Below, piece after piece: positions 19,312-27,072 of a stretch of 64,000 nucleotides of DNA. Position 1 is the stretch's first letter, and the number at the start of each line of letters is the position of its first letter. The position numbers and the translations under genes are program-made. Source of the DNA: Porphyromonas pasteri (GTDB taxonomy: Bacteria; Bacteroidota; Bacteroidia; Bacteroidales; Porphyromonadaceae); assembly GCF_014647755.1 (NCBI RefSeq), contig NZ_BMPU01000001.1, positions 310,001-374,000 on the forward strand, read 5' to 3'. The notes below the pieces were generated by a model. The model was not told the origin of the DNA, did not search any database, and was given only the letters and a program-made list of their open reading frames with translations.

Positions 19312-19449
19312 TATAACATTCAGCCGAAAGTAATATAACATTCGGTCGAAAGTAATATAACATTCAGCCGAAAGTAATATAACATTCAGTCGAAAGTAAT
19401 ATAACATTCAGTCAGAAGTAATATAACTTCCTGAGTGAAATGATATTAC
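19309..19449. repeat. Tandem array of TAATATAACATTC-type 22-bp units
   Basis: TAATATAAC starts at 19309, 19331, 19353, 19375, 19397 and 19419, exactly 22 bp apart. A seventh diverged copy (TGATATTAC) is at 19441, again in phase. Here the whole unit is conserved, including the CAGYCGAAAG part. The first unit overlaps the stop of the HXXEE gene; the last ends about 60 bp before the promoter box of the HU-like gene. Confidence 0.95.
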
Positions 19450-19511
19450 TTCGCTTGCAAAGTACTTCTACTTTCCGACGAAAGTCAAGTGTTATTTGCC
19501 AGAAAGATTAC

Positions 19512-19519
19512 TAACTTTG
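19512..19519 (+). promoter_or_regulatory. -7 promoter box for HU-like gene
   Basis: TAACTTTG matches TAnnTTTG and is 83 bp before the ATG at 19603. Confidence 0.65.
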
Positions 19520-19602
19520 CTTATACTTAAATCGATACCTCACCGCAAAGCCCCTCCTCCTTCCTTGAGGTAATGTTTCCGAGGGAAAATCTAATTCATG
19601 TT

Positions 19603-20085
19603 ATGGCAAATAAACCATTACAATTTGTTGTCGTCGAGCGCAAGCTCGCTGTCGGCAAACATGCTGGTAAGGTCATGCAGATCGCAAAGCCAACCGGCCG
19701 TCATCATGTTGACTTCCGCAACTTCTGCGAGCGAGTCGCCAAGTCCACCACCTTCAATCGCCAAGAGGTCGAGGCTGTCCTCAACTACGCTACTGAGATA
19801 GCGAAGGACATCGTAGCGAATGGAGATATCGTGGACTTCGGGGATCTCGGTTCGCTGATGCCTTCATTCAAGAGCAAGGCTGTAGAGAAAGGGCAGAAGT
19901 TCAATGCGAACATCCACATCGAGAAGCCTGTGGTACTCTTGAAGCCTTCGAGAAAGTACTTCACACTTACCGATGTCAGTTACGAGCAGACAGAGCCTAA
20001 GACCAAGGCTGCGAAGTCAAAGCCCAAGAAGAACACGCCCGAGGGCGGCACGCCTTCTGAGGGCAACGGGCACGTAGGTATCTAA
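19603..20085 (+). CDS. HU-HIG family histone-like DNA-binding protein
   Basis: 160 residues from the ATG at 19603, giving MANKPLQFVVVERKL; an upstream ATG (19573) adds residues foreign to the family. It has the Bacteroidota HU-HIG fold: an extended N-terminal strand, then the HU-like helix pair (VDFRNFCERVAKSTTFNRQEVEAVLNY, written here as VDFRNFCERVAK then STTFNRQEVEAVLNY), then GDIVDFGDLGSLMPSF. The tail is a Lys/Pro-rich basic stretch (about 130-160) that may add DNA contacts. It is probably a nucleoid protein. It follows a 22-bp array and its own promoter. Confidence 0.87.
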   Translation: MANKPLQFVVVERKLAVGKHAGKVMQIAKPTGRHHVDFRNFCERVAKSTTFNRQEVEAVLNYATEIAKDIVANGDIVDFGDLGSLMPSFKSKAVEKGQKFNANIHIEKPVVLLKPSRKYFTLTDVSYEQTEPKTKAAKSKPKKNTPEGGTPSEGNGHVGI

Positions 20086-20109
20086 CGCTCGACGGCTAAG
20101 CCAAGACGC

Positions 20110-20144
20110 TTCGCCCCGCCTTCACGCGATGAAGGTGGGGCGAA
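20110..20144 (+). terminator. Hairpin after the HU-like gene
   Basis: TTCGCCCCGCCTTCA (20110-20124) pairs with its near-complement at 20130-20144. No T-run follows, so it is a weaker intrinsic terminator or an mRNA 3' stabiliser. Confidence 0.65.
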
Positions 20145-20228
20145 TGCCTTTGGTGGCAGGAGGAATCAGCTCCTTCGGGGAGCGGGAGTCGATGAACTAC
20201 TACAGGGCGTAGGGTGTTCTAAGAGTGC

Positions 20229-21377
20229 ATGATGAAGATTATTCGCACGATTTATCATAAGACACGGCGCCTCATCGCCAATACGCCTCCGCTGCCGACG
20301 GAGCTATTTACTTTCCCTTTGGGCTTGACACTGGTCCTGCTCTTCCCGCCGGCTGTGGCGTGGATAGCAGTAGCCGCCTTGCTCACACTCTCTATGCTCC
20401 TCCTGTGGTGTATGGGGGCGCTGTGGGTCAATCGCTCTGTCGTCGGCCGTTCGCTCTTTGTGCTCCTCCTGTGGGGGGGGCTTTTCCTGCTCTCTCCCGA
20501 GGACGTCATGGAGCATCCCTTAGGTGCTCAGGCGCTCCTCTTGATCAGCTATCTCATCAGTAGTATCGTCGTCGCGGCCTATCGCTGGGCAAAAGAGCAC
20601 CGAATGAAGGGGCAAGGGCTCTGCATCCGTGGGCGGATCCTGCGTGTCGAGCGACTACGCTTCGAGCGCATCTTAGTCCTTTCGTCTCTGGCGGGACTGC
20701 TCTTCCAAGGGCTTTGTGCTCAGCTTTGCCCCGTAGAGCATCGTGATCTCCTGCATATCGCCTCTACCTTCATCGTCCTCTTCACGTGGGCGGTCTACAC
20801 GATCGAGTGCATTCACCTCGTCTGGGTGCAACGTCGCCTCGAGAATGAAGAATGGATCCCCGTGCTCAGCGATGACCAGCGCCCCATCGGTCGGGTGCCT
20901 AAGACGACTCCCGAATATGAAGGCGGCCGCCTGCCAGTAGTTCGCCTCATCGCCTTATCGCGAGATATGATCTATCTGGAGCAGTCCGAGGCGCCATCAC
21001 TCCCCGCTGCAGCTGGCTACGACACGCCATTCATCTCGTGGCTCACTGAAGGAAGCCGCCCCGACCAAGTAGCTCAGCGCCTCATCGACCTGCGCTTCTG
21101 CGGCATCCGTCGTGCGCGTCCCCGCTTTCTACTTCATTATCACGAAGAGATCAATGGTCAGGCGCTCAGCGTCTATCTTTTCGCAGTGGACATCGCAGAG
21201 CCTGGGCAGCTGCTCATCGACTGTCTTCCGACGCGTGGCAGATGGTGGCCCATCGACCATCTGGCTCCAGAGATCGAGACGGGTGACTTCACTCGCTACC
21301 TGCGCTCCGAATACCCTTACTTAGAGCAGACGCTACTCCTGGCGCATCGTCTTCGCTCTTCATCTTCCCATTCCTAA
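20229..21377 (+). CDS. Membrane protein with C-terminal cytosolic domain (function unknown)
   Basis: 382 residues. There are about six hydrophobic segments in residues 28-205, in two groups separated by a basic loop (RWAKEHRMKGQG). The C-terminal 175 residues are soluble. That part begins VLSDDQRPIGRV and looks like the start of a Nudix-type fold (compare IPP isomerases), but I see no GX5EX7REUXEEXGU Nudix box, so if it is a Nudix relative it is inactive. It is the first gene of a tight run with three methyltransferase genes (7 bp to the next). Function not assigned. Confidence 0.75.
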   Translation: MMKIIRTIYHKTRRLIANTPPLPTELFTFPLGLTLVLLFPPAVAWIAVAALLTLSMLLLWCMGALWVNRSVVGRSLFVLLLWGGLFLLSPEDVMEHPLGAQALLLISYLISSIVVAAYRWAKEHRMKGQGLCIRGRILRVERLRFERILVLSSLAGLLFQGLCAQLCPVEHRDLLHIASTFIVLFTWAVYTIECIHLVWVQRRLENEEWIPVLSDDQRPIGRVPKTTPEYEGGRLPVVRLIALSRDMIYLEQSEAPSLPAAAGYDTPFISWLTEGSRPDQVAQRLIDLRFCGIRRARPRFLLHYHEEINGQALSVYLFAVDIAEPGQLLIDCLPTRGRWWPIDHLAPEIETGDFTRYLRSEYPYLEQTLLLAHRLRSSSSHS

Positions 21378-21384
21378 GACTTCT

Positions 21385-22101
21385 ATGGCTCACTCCAATC
21401 TCGGCAAGCTCTATCTCATCCCAGTGCCCATCGCCGAAGTAGATCATCGCACTTGCCTGCCCGAATATAATCGGGAGCTACTGCCTACGATCCGTCACTA
21501 CATCGTAGAGAATATCCGCTCGGCACGGCGCTTCCTCAAGGCCGCTGATCGGAATATTGACATCGATAGTATCACCTTCTACGAGCTGAATAAGCACACG
21601 CCCGAAGGCGCTATCGGGGAATATCTCCGCCCTGCACAAGCTGGTGAGCCCGTGGGCGTGATCTCGGAGGCGGGCTGTCCTGCTGTAGCTGACCCAGGAG
21701 CTGATGTAGTAGCACTGGCACAACGTCTCGGTATCGAGGTCGTCCCGCTTGTCGGACCCAGCTCGATCCTAATGGCTCTGATGGGCTCTGGCTTCAATGG
21801 TCAGGGCTTTGCCTTTGTAGGGTATCTGCCTATCGAAGATGCTCGCCGCGTACAGACACTCAAGGAGCTGGAGCATCGGGTGCGTACCAAGGGCGAGACG
21901 CAGATCTTTATCGAGACGCCCTACCGCAATGTGCAGCTCGTTGAGCAACTCATTCGCCACTGCTCTCCAGATCTCAAGCTCTGCATCGCATCGGGTATTA
22001 GCTCCGAAGGCGCGATACTTCGTACGCGAAAGCTCTCTGCTTGGCGCGGCAGTATCCCCCAGATTCACAAGGTCCCCACGATCTTCCTCATCGGTCAGTA
22101 A
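21385..22101 (+). CDS. RsmI-like SAM-dependent methyltransferase (tetrapyrrole-methylase fold)
   Basis: 238 residues. It starts LYLIPVPIAE and has NIRSARRFLK, ISEAGCPAVADPGADVV, VPLVGPSSILMALMGSG and FIETPYRN, the order of motifs seen in RsmI, which 2'-O-methylates C1402 of 16S rRNA. It belongs to the Bacteroidota variant group rather than canonical RsmI, so the exact RNA site is not certain. It lies between the membrane protein (7 bp upstream) and the RsmF-like gene (11 bp downstream). Confidence 0.87.
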   Translation: MAHSNLGKLYLIPVPIAEVDHRTCLPEYNRELLPTIRHYIVENIRSARRFLKAADRNIDIDSITFYELNKHTPEGAIGEYLRPAQAGEPVGVISEAGCPAVADPGADVVALAQRLGIEVVPLVGPSSILMALMGSGFNGQGFAFVGYLPIEDARRVQTLKELEHRVRTKGETQIFIETPYRNVQLVEQLIRHCSPDLKLCIASGISSEGAILRTRKLSAWRGSIPQIHKVPTIFLIGQ

Positions 22102-22112
22102 GCTCCTTTGCG

Positions 22113-23528
22113 ATGGCACTTCAGACACCTATCCCCGCTTTATTCTCCGATCAGCTTCGGGAGTTACTCCCCACCGAGGCCGAAGCCCTGCTTGCTTCCT
22201 TAGACGAAGAAGCATCTGTCTCGGTGCGCCTCAATCGGCGTAAGACGGAGACGCCTCCTGCTTCTCTACCTATTGGAGAAGCTGTCCCTTGGGCTAAGCC
22301 TGTGGGCTTCTACCTTGATGGGCGTCCTGCCTTCGCCGCTGACCCACTTTGGCACGCAGGTGTCTACTATGTACAGGAGGCTTCATCGATGCTTCTACGC
22401 CTTGTAGCTCCACTCTTGGGCGAAGAACCCTTGCGTGCGCTTGACCTCTGCGCTGCTCCAGGCGGGAAGAGTACGCTCCTCGTGGACCTTCTTCCCGAAG
22501 GCAGTATGCTGGTGAGCAATGAACTCATTCGCTCGCGAGCACAGATCCTCGCGGAGAACATTCAGAAGTGGGGTGGGGTACACTCTGTAGTGACCTCGAC
22601 CGAACCGCAGCGTCTGGGGCGTCTCAGAGAGCAATTCGACTTCATCTTAGTCGATGCACCTTGCTCGGGCGAAGGGATGTTCCGCAAAGAAGAGGAAGCC
22701 CGCCGCCAATGGACCCCTGGCTTAGTCGAAAGTTGTGCCCGTCAGCAGCGGGAGATCCTTGACGATATCTGGCCAGCACTTGCACCTGGTGGGCTGATGG
22801 TCTATAGTACTTGCACCTTCAATCGTCAGGAGGATGAGGATATGCTCACCTATCTCGTCGAGGAATTAGGTGCCGAGCCTGTGGCCTTGCCTGACTTTCC
22901 CGAGCCGATCACACCATCGCCGCTCAGCTCTTATCCCTGCTACCGTATGATGCCGCACCGCTTGCGTGGCGAAGGCCTATTTATGGCCGTTGTCCGTAAG
23001 CCAGATGCCGAGGTAGGTAGTACATGCTCAAAGCCCACTCGCTCTAAGAGCAAACCTAATCCCAAGCTCCCTCAGGAGGTACTCCGATGGCTTAGCCCAG
23101 AGCTACGTGCAGATGTCACGCTACAGTCCTTACCAGACGGCACTCTCACGGCTATTCCCTCGGCATTGTATCCCATCGTCGAAGCGCTCCAAGGGGCGAA
23201 GATTCCCATTCTTACTTCGGGTATTCCTTTGGCTGAAGTCAAGGGGCGCGACTTCTTACCGCTTCCAGCTCTCGCTCTAAGTGTGGGTCTGGACGAAGAA
23301 GCCTTCCCCCGAGCCGAACTGACACAAGAAGAGGCGATCCGCTACTTGGCTCGTGAGGCTGTCACGCTTTCAGCCGATACGCCTCGTGGACTTGTCCTCG
23401 TCACCTACGAAGGCTACCCCTTAGGTTTCGCGAAGCACTTGGGCAACCGAACGAACAATCTCTATCCGCAGGCATGGCGTATTCGCCATCCTGAGCTCCT
23501 GCTCTCTGGGCTGGACGCGAAGGAGTAA
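22113..23528 (+). CDS. RsmF/YebU-like 16S rRNA m5C methyltransferase
   Basis: 471 residues from the ATG at 22113; an earlier in-frame start would overlap the preceding gene by about 60 bp. The SAM loop is LDLCAAPGGKST, and the two catalytic Cys motifs are DAPCSGEGM and YSTCTF (nucleophile). The C-terminal third carries the extra RsmF-type RNA-binding region (PRGLVLVTYEGYPLGFAKHLGNR, shown as PRGLVLVTYEG and YPLGFAKHLGNR). It methylates cytosine C5 in small-subunit rRNA. Third gene of the RNA-modification run. Confidence 0.92.
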   Translation: MALQTPIPALFSDQLRELLPTEAEALLASLDEEASVSVRLNRRKTETPPASLPIGEAVPWAKPVGFYLDGRPAFAADPLWHAGVYYVQEASSMLLRLVAPLLGEEPLRALDLCAAPGGKSTLLVDLLPEGSMLVSNELIRSRAQILAENIQKWGGVHSVVTSTEPQRLGRLREQFDFILVDAPCSGEGMFRKEEEARRQWTPGLVESCARQQREILDDIWPALAPGGLMVYSTCTFNRQEDEDMLTYLVEELGAEPVALPDFPEPITPSPLSSYPCYRMMPHRLRGEGLFMAVVRKPDAEVGSTCSKPTRSKSKPNPKLPQEVLRWLSPELRADVTLQSLPDGTLTAIPSALYPIVEALQGAKIPILTSGIPLAEVKGRDFLPLPALALSVGLDEEAFPRAELTQEEAIRYLAREAVTLSADTPRGLVLVTYEGYPLGFAKHLGNRTNNLYPQAWRIRHPELLLSGLDAKE

Positions 23529-23543
23529 TACCTTCGCTCATCT

Positions 23544-24272
23544 ATGGATAAGCCCTTTTATCTAAAGCAATTTGCCCTCCATCAGGAGAATACGGCGCAG
23601 CGTGTGGGGACAGATGCCCTGCTCTTAGGAGCATGGCCCTTCGTCCACACATTGCCCGAGAAGGCGCATATCCTTGATGTCGGAGCTGGGACAGGCATTG
23701 TCTCGCTGATGATGGCACAGCGCTTCTCGGGAGCAATGGTCGATGCGTGGGAAGTAGAAGACGGTGCTCTCAAGGACGCTGCGACGAACTTTGCCGCCTC
23801 TCCCTTTGCTGATCGTCTTCGCATCCACTCACAAGACTACCTGCATGCCAAGCAGGAGCAGTGGCATCCCTTTGATCTAATCATCTCCAATCCTCCATAT
23901 TACACCGAGGGCATTCTGCCAGATGATGCGCGTCTGAGCTTAGCGCGGCACGTAGCCGAAGGTCTATCGCCAGAGAATCTCCTTCGTACGGCAGCACGAC
24001 TCTTAGCTCCTCGTGGTGCCTTAGCCTTTATCTCGCCTGCGGCCTCTCTCCCCTCCCTTCGTCGAATCGCTGTCGAGTCGGGCTGGCGACTTAGTGAGCT
24101 GGTTACGATCTATTCGAAGCCTGGAGAGGTCAAGCGTACGCTTACGCTTTGGTCTCGCCTCTCCGATACTGCGGAATACACACCGACCCACCGTCTTGAT
24201 CTCACGCTTCAAGATGCTATGGGAGCATCCTCAGCCGAGTATAAAGCTTGGCTTGGGGACTTCCTTCTTTGA
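23544..24272 (+). CDS. tRNA1(Val) (adenine-37-N6)-methyltransferase (TrmN6/YfiC-like)
   Basis: 242 residues. The start FYLKQFALHQENTAQRVGTDALLLGAW (shown as FYLKQFALHQEN and TAQRVGTDALLLGAW) is characteristic of YfiC. The SAM loop is DVGAGTGIVSL and the N6-adenine active site is NPPYY at about 113-117. E. coli YfiC makes m6A37 in tRNA1(Val). It starts 15 bp after the RsmF-like gene and ends the four-gene run; no strong terminator follows. Confidence 0.9.
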   Translation: MDKPFYLKQFALHQENTAQRVGTDALLLGAWPFVHTLPEKAHILDVGAGTGIVSLMMAQRFSGAMVDAWEVEDGALKDAATNFAASPFADRLRIHSQDYLHAKQEQWHPFDLIISNPPYYTEGILPDDARLSLARHVAEGLSPENLLRTAARLLAPRGALAFISPAASLPSLRRIAVESGWRLSELVTIYSKPGEVKRTLTLWSRLSDTAEYTPTHRLDLTLQDAMGASSAEYKAWLGDFLL

Positions 24273-24364
24273 TTCTCCCATCTTTTCATAGAGTATCCTT
24301 GGTAGTGGAGCTGAATAGGCTTCACTATCCCTTGGTGTACCGAGGTATATAGGTATGTGGTGGT

Positions 24365-24467
24365 GACCAGTACTGGTCAGCAGTCGAAGTAGTACTGGTC
24401 ACTATATGTTACCAGTACTGGTCGCAAATTGGACCAGTACTGCTTCACTCGTTGACCAGTACTGGTT
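24365..24467. repeat. Palindrome array 3: five GACCAGTACTGGTC-type units
   Basis: Units start at 24365, 24387, 24410, 24432 and 24454, spaced 22, 23, 22 and 22 bp, so it is inverted relative to array 1. The first unit is the perfect palindrome. The right flank (24465-24480) is the inverted form of the GGGGAAATAT flank. It ends 185 bp before the promoter box. Confidence 0.92.
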
Positions 24468-24652
24468 CATATTTCCCCTCTTTACGGCTGGTTCGGAGTA
24501 CTTCTTTGACGGCTTGGTATGGTCTGCTATATGTCTGGGCTTTGTTCGATAGAGATAGCCGATGTATCGTGCTTGACTTGAAAGGTGGCTCCCTCAAGCA
24601 GGAATCATGAATATATACCGCTGGAGAATTGGGGCAAAAGGAAAAAAATGTT

Positions 24653-24660
24653 TAGCTTTG
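24653..24660 (+). promoter_or_regulatory. -7 promoter box for DUF349 gene
   Basis: TAGCTTTG matches TAnnTTTG, about 105 bp before the start codon. Confidence 0.6.
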
Positions 24661-24766
24661 TAGTGAGCAAGATTTTCAGTCCTTATTATACCTCTTCAAA
24701 GGCTTTTGGATACAGTCTCTCCAAGGGGTAGAGTAGGGATGGGATAGCACTACAATATAGAAGAGA

Positions 24767-26569
24767 ATGACTATGGAACTCCAGACACCAGACCAAGCAC
24801 AGCTTGACCACACTGCCCCCGCAGCACAAGACGCGGCTACACCACTCGATCAGACTCCCTCCTACCAGTCCATGAGCCCTCAGGAGCTCGTCGATCACTT
24901 GGCTGTACTCCTCCAACAAGAAGAACTTCCTGAGCGTAAGCTCGTCGAGAATATCCGTGGTCAATTCATTCGTCGTCGTGAACGCCTTGATCCTAATGAC
25001 AAGGAGCAACGTGAATCCTTCGAAGTGCAGGAGCTCCGCCTCGAAGGTCTGCTCTCGACCTTCCGTGAGCACGACAAGAAGCGTCAGGAGGCCTTAGAAC
25101 AGCTCTATGCTGAAAACAAGGTCAAGAAGGAAGCTCTCCTTCAGCGCTTCGAGGATCTCTTCAAGAGTAATGAGGAAGGCGCCGAATTTGGGAGCCTTTA
25201 CTCGACCTTCACTGCTATCCGTGATGAGTGGAATGCCCTGGGCCAACTGGATCCCAAGGATGCCACTGTACTCAACCGCCGCTTCTATGAGCTACGTGAT
25301 CAGTTCTATGATCTCAAGGCTATCAACGATGACCTGCGCCAGATCGACTTCAAGAAGAATCTGGAGGCAAAGCAGGCTATCCTCGCAGAGCTCCGTGAGC
25401 TCGATAGTGTGAAGGATACGATCGCGGCCTATCGCCGTCTGCAGGAGCTCACCGCGCAGTGGCACGAACTTGGCCCTGTATCAAAGGAGCATCGTCAGGA
25501 GATCAACACCGAATTCAAGCAGCTGGCTACGGCTCAGCATAAGCGTCATCAGGAGTTCCACGACCAGCGTAAGGCTACCGAGGAAGAGAATCTCCAAGGT
25601 AAGGAGCGCCTATGTCTGCAGGTGGAAGAACTACTTTCTTCCGCTCCGCTCTCCTCGCACTCTGCCTTCAACAAGGCTGTTGAGCAGATCAAGGCTATGC
25701 AGGAAGAGTGGCGTAAGATCGGCCGTGCTCCCCGTAAGGACAACGAATCCATCTACCAGCGCTTCCGTGCCGGTATCGATGCTTTCTTCCGCCGTCGCAA
25801 TGACTTCTTCAAGGCTAATCACGAGCACACCGAAGAGATTCTACAGAAGAAGCGTGCGCTCATCGAGCGTGCCGCAGCTCTGAAGGACAGCACCGCTTGG
25901 GAGGAAACGACCAACGCACTCAAGGCACTCCAAAAGGAATGGCAGGAGCTCGGTGCCGTCTCTCCTAAGTACAGCCAGAAGATCTGGGAAGAGTTCCGTG
26001 CCAGCTTCGACTATTTCTTCGATCGTAAGAAGAAGGAAGCTCCCCGCCGTGACAAGGCTTACAGCGAAGCTCGCAAGAGTCTGGCGGTAAAGCGTGAGAT
26101 CATCAAGGAACTTACGGCTATCAATGAAGGCGAAGTACCAGAGAATCTCCGCGACCTGCTTAATAGCTACAATGAACGCTGGAAGCAGGCTGGCTTCGTC
26201 CCCAACAAAGACCGTGAGGCTATCAATGCAGCTTATCGTGAGCTGCTCGATGCTCTGCATGGCAAGCTACGCCGTCATCGTGAGGAGCGTCGTCTCTCGG
26301 GCTATAGCGCTTCGCTGAGTAATCTCGAGGGTAAGGGGGCCACGCTGCAGAGCGAGCATAGCCGTATGCAGCGTCATCTGGACCGTCTGCGTAGCGAGCT
26401 TCAGACCTATGAGAGCAACCTGACTCGCCTCAACATCAGTAGTAAGTCGGGCTCTTCACTCCTCTCCGAGATAGAGCGTAAGCGCGATGCTCTCGTAGCA
26501 GACATCCATCTGACGGAGCAGAAGATCGCCCTCCTCGTAGAAAAGGAAAAGGCAGGCGAAGAGGCTTAG
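24767..26569 (+). CDS. DUF349 repeat protein
   Basis: 600 residues, almost entirely helical and highly charged. DUF349 units of about 70-75 residues recur (for example WNALGQLDP, WHELGPVSKEHRQEI, WRKIGRAPRKDNESIYQRFR, WQELGAVSPKYSQKIWEEFR and WKQAGFVPNKDREAINAAYR), each a three-helix coil with a conserved W-x-x-x-G. The C-terminal 90 residues are predicted coiled coil. Proteins of this family are widespread in Bacteroidota, with no settled function. A hairpin terminator follows. Confidence 0.9.
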   Translation: MTMELQTPDQAQLDHTAPAAQDAATPLDQTPSYQSMSPQELVDHLAVLLQQEELPERKLVENIRGQFIRRRERLDPNDKEQRESFEVQELRLEGLLSTFREHDKKRQEALEQLYAENKVKKEALLQRFEDLFKSNEEGAEFGSLYSTFTAIRDEWNALGQLDPKDATVLNRRFYELRDQFYDLKAINDDLRQIDFKKNLEAKQAILAELRELDSVKDTIAAYRRLQELTAQWHELGPVSKEHRQEINTEFKQLATAQHKRHQEFHDQRKATEEENLQGKERLCLQVEELLSSAPLSSHSAFNKAVEQIKAMQEEWRKIGRAPRKDNESIYQRFRAGIDAFFRRRNDFFKANHEHTEEILQKKRALIERAAALKDSTAWEETTNALKALQKEWQELGAVSPKYSQKIWEEFRASFDYFFDRKKKEAPRRDKAYSEARKSLAVKREIIKELTAINEGEVPENLRDLLNSYNERWKQAGFVPNKDREAINAAYRELLDALHGKLRRHREERRLSGYSASLSNLEGKGATLQSEHSRMQRHLDRLRSELQTYESNLTRLNISSKSGSSLLSEIERKRDALVADIHLTEQKIALLVEKEKAGEEA

Positions 26570-26594
26570 TCCCTTCCTCCTCTCACTTCATAGC

Positions 26595-26637
26595 GACTCC
26601 CCAGGGACCCCATGATGGCGTGCCTGGGGAGTCTTTT
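26595..26637 (+). terminator. Terminator after DUF349 gene
   Basis: GACTCCCCAGG (26595-26605) pairs with CCTGGGGAGTC (26623-26633), followed by TTTT. Confidence 0.88.
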
Positions 26638-26650
26638 ATCTCCCGCTCCT

Positions 26651-26992
26651 ATGCTCGCTCGCACACTCGTGCACTATGGTCTGCACTTCGTCTTCCCGCT
26701 GGTGATAGCGCTGCTCTGGCCGCGTCGTCGCTGGACGGTGGTGTATCTCCTGCTTCTATCGACTATGCTGATCGACGTAGACCACCTCTTGGCACGCCCG
26801 ATCTTTGACCCGAATCGCTGTAGTGTCGGGACGCATCTCCTGCACTCCTATCCGATGGTAGGGCTCTATGTGGTGATGCTCTTCCTGCCCTATGAGCGCT
26901 GGGGATGGCCTTGGTGGCTACGTGTCTTAGCGGTTGGCTTGACCTTGCACATCCTCACTGACTGGCAGGACTTTTACCTGTGGTTGCACTGA
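26651..26992 (+). CDS. DUF6122 family membrane protein
   Basis: 113 residues from the ATG at 26651; an earlier in-frame ATG at 26612 lies inside the preceding terminator. It has three to four hydrophobic helices. The motif LIDVDHLLARPIFDPNRCSVGTHLLHS (shown as LIDVDHLLARPIFDP and NRCSVGTHLLHS) with LTLHILTDWQDF defines the family and resembles membrane metal-dependent hydrolases (YdjM type) in having conserved Asp and His residues. Function unknown. It ends in front of a shared terminator. Confidence 0.82.
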   Translation: MLARTLVHYGLHFVFPLVIALLWPRRRWTVVYLLLLSTMLIDVDHLLARPIFDPNRCSVGTHLLHSYPMVGLYVVMLFLPYERWGWPWWLRVLAVGLTLHILTDWQDFYLWLH

Positions 26993-27007
26993 GGTATTGA
27001 TATAAAG

Positions 27008-27050
27008 AGAGCGCCCCGATAAGCCTATCGCTTATCGGGGCGCTCTGTCT
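27008..27050. terminator. Bidirectional terminator between DUF6122 and GH109 genes
   Basis: A 16-bp perfect stem (27008-27023 with 27031-27046) between convergent genes. Confidence 0.9.
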
Positions 27051-27072
27051 TTAGGGGAAAGTATCCGAAGGA

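Larger units (their letters stand above)
24273..24766. other. Intergenic region upstream of DUF349 gene
   Basis: 494 bp without a gene. It holds palindrome array 3 (24365-24467) and the DUF349 promoter box (24653-24660). I see nothing else organised here. Confidence 0.65.
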
